DNA from: Bacillota bacterium
GTDB lineage: Bacteria; Bacillota; Clostridia; Christensenellales; Aristaeellaceae
NCBI GenBank assembly: GCA_023411375.1
Contig: JAEYOW010000051.1
Coordinates: 1-26,421 of the forward strand
Length of the DNA stretch: 26,421 nt
Reading direction: 5' to 3'
In this document: positions 22,471-26,421 of the stretch, in pieces
How the letters are laid out: the number at the start of each line of letters is the position of its first letter
How positions within the stretch are numbered: position 1 is the stretch's first letter
The notes under the pieces: generated by a model
The model's database searches: none
What the model saw: only the letters and a program-made list of their open reading frames with translations
Told to the model about the DNA's origin: nothing
Program-made: the position numbers and the translations under genes

Positions 22471-23244
22471 ATGAATAAGTTGAAAAACAAGCTTCACGGT
22501 GGACATCCCTGCTTTGGCACTCATATTTCCCTAAATGACCCTCTGATCACGGAACTGACGGGCAACCTGGGCTTTGACTATCTGTGGATTGATACCGAGC
22601 ACACCGCTATTGGTCTTGCATGTCTTCAGCATCACCTAATCGCGGCGCGAGCTGCCGGCGTTTCCGCCATCGTGCGCGTTCCCTGCGTTGACCAGGTGCG
22701 CGTCAAGCCAGTTTTGGAAATGGGCCCGGACGGCATCGTGTTTCCGCAGGTCAACTCCTACCAACTCGCAAAACAGGCGGTGGAAGCATGCATGTATCCA
22801 CCGAAGGGAAACCGCGGCTTCGGTCCTCGCCGTGCCATCCAGTTTGGGCGTATCCCTCTGGCAGAATATTACGATACGGTAGATAAGAACCTGTTGCGGA
22901 TTCTTCAGGTAGAAAATATTCGTGCCATAGAGGATCTGGATCTGATTGTAACTATTGACGGCGTTGACGCCTTCATCATCGGCCCGTGCGATCTGGCCGC
23001 TTCCATGAATCATTTCAACGATCTACACCATCCCGACGTGGTGCAAGCCATGTGCTTTGCAATCAAAACGTCTCATGCTGCGGGTATTCCCATCGGCGTT
23101 TCCTTCGGCGCATGCACGTATGAGGAAATTGAATTCTGGCGGGATATGGGCGTGGACATGATCTCTCTGGCAGCGGACACGGATTTACTGTTACAGGGTG
23201 CGCAGCGTTATTTGAGCGACATGCAAAAGTGTTTCAAAAGATAG
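22471..23244 (+). CDS. HpcH/HpaI-type class II aldolase (2-keto-3-deoxy acid aldolase family)
   Basis: 257 residues. The metal-dependent pyruvate-type aldolase fold is recognisable, with H44 (WIDTEH), R69 (IVRVP), E148 (LQVEN) and D174 (GPCDLA) aligned to the catalytic base, substrate Arg and metal ligands of HpcH (H45, R70, E149, D175). NRGFGPRRA is the usual phosphate or carboxylate loop. ATG 22471 has GAGAAGG upstream; the in-frame ATG at 22453 precedes that site. It would cleave a 2-keto-3-deoxy sugar acid or a similar compound into pyruvate and an aldehyde in the cytoplasm. Its position as first gene of an ABC-importer operon suggests that the imported compound is a sugar acid or gives one. 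The exact substrate is unknown. Confidence 0.9.
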   Translation: MNKLKNKLHGGHPCFGTHISLNDPLITELTGNLGFDYLWIDTEHTAIGLACLQHHLIAARAAGVSAIVRVPCVDQVRVKPVLEMGPDGIVFPQVNSYQLAKQAVEACMYPPKGNRGFGPRRAIQFGRIPLAEYYDTVDKNLLRILQVENIRAIEDLDLIVTIDGVDAFIIGPCDLAASMNHFNDLHHPDVVQAMCFAIKTSHAAGIPIGVSFGACTYEEIEFWRDMGVDMISLAADTDLLLQGAQRYLSDMQKCFKR

Positions 23245-23283
23245 CAGCGCTTAAAATTGTAATACGTATGGAGAGTGATTTGG

Positions 23284-24156
23284 ATGAAAAATGTGCACCG
23301 GGGTTCAAAATTTAAGCCGCTGCCCTACCTTCTCCTGCTGCCAAGCCTCCTCATCCTTGGCATGTTCGTATTTTTTCCCTTTCTGCGAAACATCGCTCTC
23401 TCTCTGACCATGACGGACGTTTCCGGAAACATTGTAAAATTTGTGGGTTTCAAAAATTACGCGCGTTTGTTTTCAGACCGGACGTTCCTCAGCTCCCTAG
23501 AAATCAGCTTCCGCTTTGCGCTAATGGTTGGGGTGCCGGCCTTTTTGCTGGGCTTTCTGCTGGCGCTGGCGGCGGCGGAGCAGCGGCGCGGAAGCAGGAT
23601 TTATGAAACGATGTATACCATGCCCCTTGTCATCGCCGCCGCACCGGCCTCTGTGATCTGGTACATGATCTTTGCCCCAAATGCCGGTATGCTTAACTAT
23701 CTGCTGGGCACCAGCAGTATGTGGCTGAGCGATTCCAAAACCGCCATATGGTGCGTAGCAGCGGTTACGGTGTGGGCCAATCTGGGCATGAATGTTATTT
23801 TCCTGCTTACGGGTTTTCGTAACGTACCCCAGGAGTTGATGGAAAGCTCAAAGATCGACGGTGCCGGTTATTTTACGCGCGTTTGGAAAATCATCATTCC
23901 CATGGCGTCGCCGCAAATTTTCTTCGTGGTTTTCTATAACATCGTCACCTCGTTCCAAACCTTCGCACAGGTAAGGCTGCTGACAGATGGCGGCCCTTAT
24001 TACAGCACGAATATTCTAATCTTTCAAATTTATAAGGAAGCATTTTACAATTCACGTTTTTATAGTGCTTGTGCCATGTCCGTCGTTTTGTTCCTAATCA
24101 TCTTTATCATTACGCGCATACAATTCTTCTTTGAAAAAAGGGGGGTTCACTACTGA
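23284..24156 (+). CDS. MalF-type ABC importer permease
   Basis: 290 residues, six membrane helices, binding-protein-dependent transport family 1. The EAA loop is ELMESSKIDGAGYFTRVWKI, which docks on the ATPase. ATG 23284 is favoured over the in-frame GTG at 23275, since GGAG lies 10 bp before the ATG but directly abuts the GTG. The stop overlaps the next ATG by one base (TGATG). It forms the channel with the next gene product. Confidence 0.93.
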   Translation: MKNVHRGSKFKPLPYLLLLPSLLILGMFVFFPFLRNIALSLTMTDVSGNIVKFVGFKNYARLFSDRTFLSSLEISFRFALMVGVPAFLLGFLLALAAAEQRRGSRIYETMYTMPLVIAAAPASVIWYMIFAPNAGMLNYLLGTSSMWLSDSKTAIWCVAAVTVWANLGMNVIFLLTGFRNVPQELMESSKIDGAGYFTRVWKIIIPMASPQIFFVVFYNIVTSFQTFAQVRLLTDGGPYYSTNILIFQIYKEAFYNSRFYSACAMSVVLFLIIFIITRIQFFFEKRGVHY

Positions 24157-24989
24157 TGAACGCCAGAATGAAAATTCGGACACGCGATCACATATTTCTT
24201 CTGCTGAAATTGTTGGCGGGCCTGTGCGTAGTCTTTCCCCTCATCTATGGTTTTTGTCTTAGTTTCATGGGTATGTCGGATATCTTTCGAAATCCACCAG
24301 TATTGATTTCCAACAGTATGTCCCTTGCCAACTATGAGTACGCGCTACGCCAGGTACCTATGCTTACCTATTTCAAAAATACGCTCATCGTATGCCTTGT
24401 GGAGGTGGCGGCGCAGATCGTCACGGCAAGCTTTGCCGCGTATGCGTTTTCTTTCTTTGAATTTCGCGGCCGAAAACTTCTTTTCGCTCTGGTAACCGCC
24501 ACGCTGATGATTCCCTACGAATCCACCCTGATTTCCAACTACCTGACCATCTGCAATCTTCGCCTGACCGATACGTATATCGGCCTGACGCTCCCTTTCC
24601 TTGCCTCAGGCATGAGCATCTTTCTAATGCGGCAATTCTATCTGACCATTCCCAAGGAACTAAAGGAGGCTTCTACGATCGACGGCTGCGGCGACATGCG
24701 CTTTCTGCTGAGCGTCGCGGGTCCTCTTTCGCTTCCGGCCGCTTGCTCGCTGGCGCTGTATGCCTTTATCAACGCCTATAACCAGTATTTCTGGCCGCTG
24801 CTGGTAACCAACCGCGACCAGATGCGTACACTCCAAATCGGCACGGGTATCTTAAAGGACTCAGAAGCGGCCAATTATGGGCTTGTGCTAGCTGCCGCCA
24901 TGATTGTCATACTGCCTGCCGTACTGTTTTTCATCGTAGGACAAAAGTATTTGGTCAAGGGCATGGTGGCTGGAGCTGTCAAGGGTTGA
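24156..24989 (+). CDS. MalG-type ABC importer permease
   Basis: 277 residues with six membrane helices and the EAA loop ELKEASTIDGCGDMRFLLSV. The ribosome site (AAGGGGGG) lies in the end of the partner permease gene, and the start overlaps its stop. This is the CUT1 class of carbohydrate importer. No ATPase gene is seen before the window ends; CUT1 systems in Firmicutes often share one MsmK-type ATPase encoded elsewhere. Confidence 0.93.
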   Translation: MNARMKIRTRDHIFLLLKLLAGLCVVFPLIYGFCLSFMGMSDIFRNPPVLISNSMSLANYEYALRQVPMLTYFKNTLIVCLVEVAAQIVTASFAAYAFSFFEFRGRKLLFALVTATLMIPYESTLISNYLTICNLRLTDTYIGLTLPFLASGMSIFLMRQFYLTIPKELKEASTIDGCGDMRFLLSVAGPLSLPAACSLALYAFINAYNQYFWPLLVTNRDQMRTLQIGTGILKDSEAANYGLVLAAAMIVILPAVLFFIVGQKYLVKGMVAGAVKG

Positions 24990-25040
24990 AACCCGCCGCG
25001 GGAAAACGCGGTAATAAAATACATAAGGAGTGGATCCCGA

Positions 25041-26360
25041 ATGTTAAAAAAGGTTGTCTCTCTCGTACTGTGTATGACGCTTGCGCTGGTCGCATGCTGC
25101 GGCGCGACGGCGGAAGGTCAGCGCACCAAGGTAACCGTATGGCACATGTTAAATGGCATCAATGCGGAGGCTTTTGACAAAATTGTGGCGGACTTCAACG
25201 CTTCGCAAGACAAGTATCAGGTCGTGGCGGAATTCCAAGGGAACTGGTATGACAACTTCGCCAAATTCAAGGCGACGCCCAAAGAGGATCTGCCCGACCT
25301 GTACCAGATCGTGGTGGAATGCATGGGCTGGCTTTCCGAGAGCGACATGATCATCCCCGTACAGAAGTTCATCGACCGTGACGGCTTCGACGTGTCCGGT
25401 ATGCAGGAGAACGTGCGCGCGCTCTACACCGTCAACGACACGCTGTACTGTATGCCATTGAGCGTTACCATGCTGGCCCTCAGCTATAACACCGAGGCGC
25501 TGGAAGCAGCGGGTGTGGATCCCGCGTCGCTCAAAACCATCGCGGATGTGGACGCAGCCGCCCGCAAGGTTACGGAAGGCGGGCAAGCAAAGTACGGCTT
25601 CTCCATCCTTAACGATTCCTGGCAGGTGGAAGAGTACATGTCCATGTCCGGCGATTATCTGATTGATAACCAGAACGGACGAGCCGGACGCGCCACCAAA
25701 TGCGTGATGGATGATAACGGCGCAGCTCTCAATATCTTCCAGGCCTTCCACAGCACCCTCACCCAGCCGTATAACATGGCGCCCACCACCGGACAAAGCA
25801 CCAACGACGTATGCACCGCCTTTCTGCAAGGAGATCTGTCGATGCTCATCGGTTCTTCCCAGTGGATTATCAAGCAAAAGGACGCCATTGGCGGCCGCTT
25901 TACGCTGGGTCAGGTAGCTGCGCCACGCACCGACGACAAGGTGACGGGTACCTTCTCCCCCGGCGGTAACTCCATGTGGATTGTGGACAAAGGCAACGAG
26001 GAGCTTTCCGAAGGCGCCTGGGCCTTCCTGAAGTATATGTGGCAGCCTGAGGTTATGGGCTACTACGCGGCGTATACCGGCTATACTCCCGTGAGCGAGG
26101 CCGCTTACAACAGCGAGGTGTATACCGCCTACCGTCAGGAAAATCCCTATGTGGAAAGCATCTGGCAGGAACTCGTGGACTGCGACCCCGCTTATGTGGG
26201 AGCGGTGTTCGGCGTGTACTACGAATTCCGCAGCACTGTGCAAAACGCTTTTGCGCGAATGCTGGGCGATCCCTCCTACCTTCCCCAGGACGCGGTGAGC
26301 GAGATTGTTCAGACCACCAACGATAACATCGGTCTGTACAACGAGGCCAACCCCAGGTAA
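25041..26360 (+). CDS. Extracellular solute-binding lipoprotein, family 1 (MalE-type)
   Basis: 439 residues. The signal peptide ends in the lipobox LVAC, so C19 would be lipidated and hold the protein on the outer membrane face. The fold begins with KVTVWHMLNGINAEAFDKIVADFN. The GNSMWIVDKGNEELSEGAWAFLKYMW block (in parts: GNSMWIVDKG and GAWAFLKYMW) is typical of sugar-binding family 1. AAGGAG lies 10 bp before ATG. The 51-bp gap before it has a 5-bp CCGCG/CGCGG hairpin (24996-25011). It serves the two upstream permeases; the ligand is likely a carbohydrate or sugar acid but is not determined. Confidence 0.93.
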   Translation: MLKKVVSLVLCMTLALVACCGATAEGQRTKVTVWHMLNGINAEAFDKIVADFNASQDKYQVVAEFQGNWYDNFAKFKATPKEDLPDLYQIVVECMGWLSESDMIIPVQKFIDRDGFDVSGMQENVRALYTVNDTLYCMPLSVTMLALSYNTEALEAAGVDPASLKTIADVDAAARKVTEGGQAKYGFSILNDSWQVEEYMSMSGDYLIDNQNGRAGRATKCVMDDNGAALNIFQAFHSTLTQPYNMAPTTGQSTNDVCTAFLQGDLSMLIGSSQWIIKQKDAIGGRFTLGQVAAPRTDDKVTGTFSPGGNSMWIVDKGNEELSEGAWAFLKYMWQPEVMGYYAAYTGYTPVSEAAYNSEVYTAYRQENPYVESIWQELVDCDPAYVGAVFGVYYEFRSTVQNAFARMLGDPSYLPQDAVSEIVQTTNDNIGLYNEANPR

Positions 26361-26374
26361 ATGGGCGTGGGCGC

Positions 26375-26399
26375 GGCCCGGGAGTTTGGCTCCCCGGCC
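26375..26399 (+). other. GC-rich hairpin after the binding-protein gene
   Basis: GGCCCGGGAG (26375-26384) and CTCCCCGGCC (26390-26399) pair apart from one C-C mismatch, around a TTTGG loop. No T-run follows, so it is either a weak terminator or another intercistronic hairpin. The window ends 22 bp later. Confidence 0.45.
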
Positions 26400-26421
26400 A
26401 CGTCCTTCGGTCAAGGCAAAA

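Noticed and set aside
25149..26414. 421-residue open frame on the minus strand
   Set aside because: Antisense to the binding-lipoprotein gene, which has a clear lipobox, ribosome site and family match.

Overview
The window looks like a chromosome segment of a spore-forming, Gram-positive Clostridia-type Firmicute. The support is a sleB-ypeB spore-germination pair, scpA-scpB, several TTG/GTG starts with strong AGGAGG ribosome sites, and Gram-positive solute-binding proteins. The housekeeping part is clearly GC-rich; parts of the middle (about 12.5-14 kb and 16-18.5 kb) are visibly more AT-rich. I cannot place it to genus. No tRNA, rRNA, CRISPR array or insertion sequence was seen.

Layout. (a) 1-550, minus: the end-less middle of an RlmD/TrmA-type 23S rRNA uracil methyltransferase, cut by the window edge and lacking a normal N-terminus. 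(b) 700-2944, plus: a consensus promoter, an M50 site-2-type protease, scpA and scpB, then a terminator. (c) 2971-3834: an anchored coiled-coil protein with a Pro/Thr-rich tail, then a 23-bp perfect hairpin. (d) 3964-11252, plus: a consensus promoter, a UDP-galactopyranose-mutase-like flavoprotein, recJ, a pair of half-size EamA/SMR membrane proteins, trpS and a COG2509-type FAD dehydrogenase, ending in a long bidirectional terminator. (e) 11356-18547: an accessory catabolic module with an exported nucleoside hydrolase (minus), a Crp/Fnr regulator, a LacI-family regulator and a ribose-type ABC importer (binding protein, double ATPase, permease). (f) 18702-22326: a secreted beta-helix protein, then sleB and ypeB. 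(g) 22378-26360: a consensus promoter, an HpcH/HpaI-type aldolase, two MalF/MalG-type permeases and a lipoprotein binding protein with no ATPase gene in view.

The most interesting part is module (e). Read as a unit, the exported hydrolase would split nucleosides outside the membrane and the ribose-type importer would collect the sugar. The regulatory DNA supports a joint circuit. Only two exact GTGA-N6-TCAC palindromes were found by eye in the window. They lie upstream of the Crp-type gene and the LacI-type gene, centred 29.5 and 30.5 bp before the proposed -10 boxes (class II activator position). A 7-of-8 match sits 29.5 bp before the proposed -10 of the nucleoside hydrolase, and another 30.5 bp before the -10 of the aldolase operon. 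The Crp-type protein keeps the R-E-x-x-x-R recognition residues of E. coli CRP, which read GTGA. AACGTT-centred LacI-type operator candidates lie in the hydrolase promoter, in the crp leader and, as a perfect 14-bp palindrome, before the binding-protein gene. The sequence motifs are seen directly; the regulatory logic and the substrate are inference.
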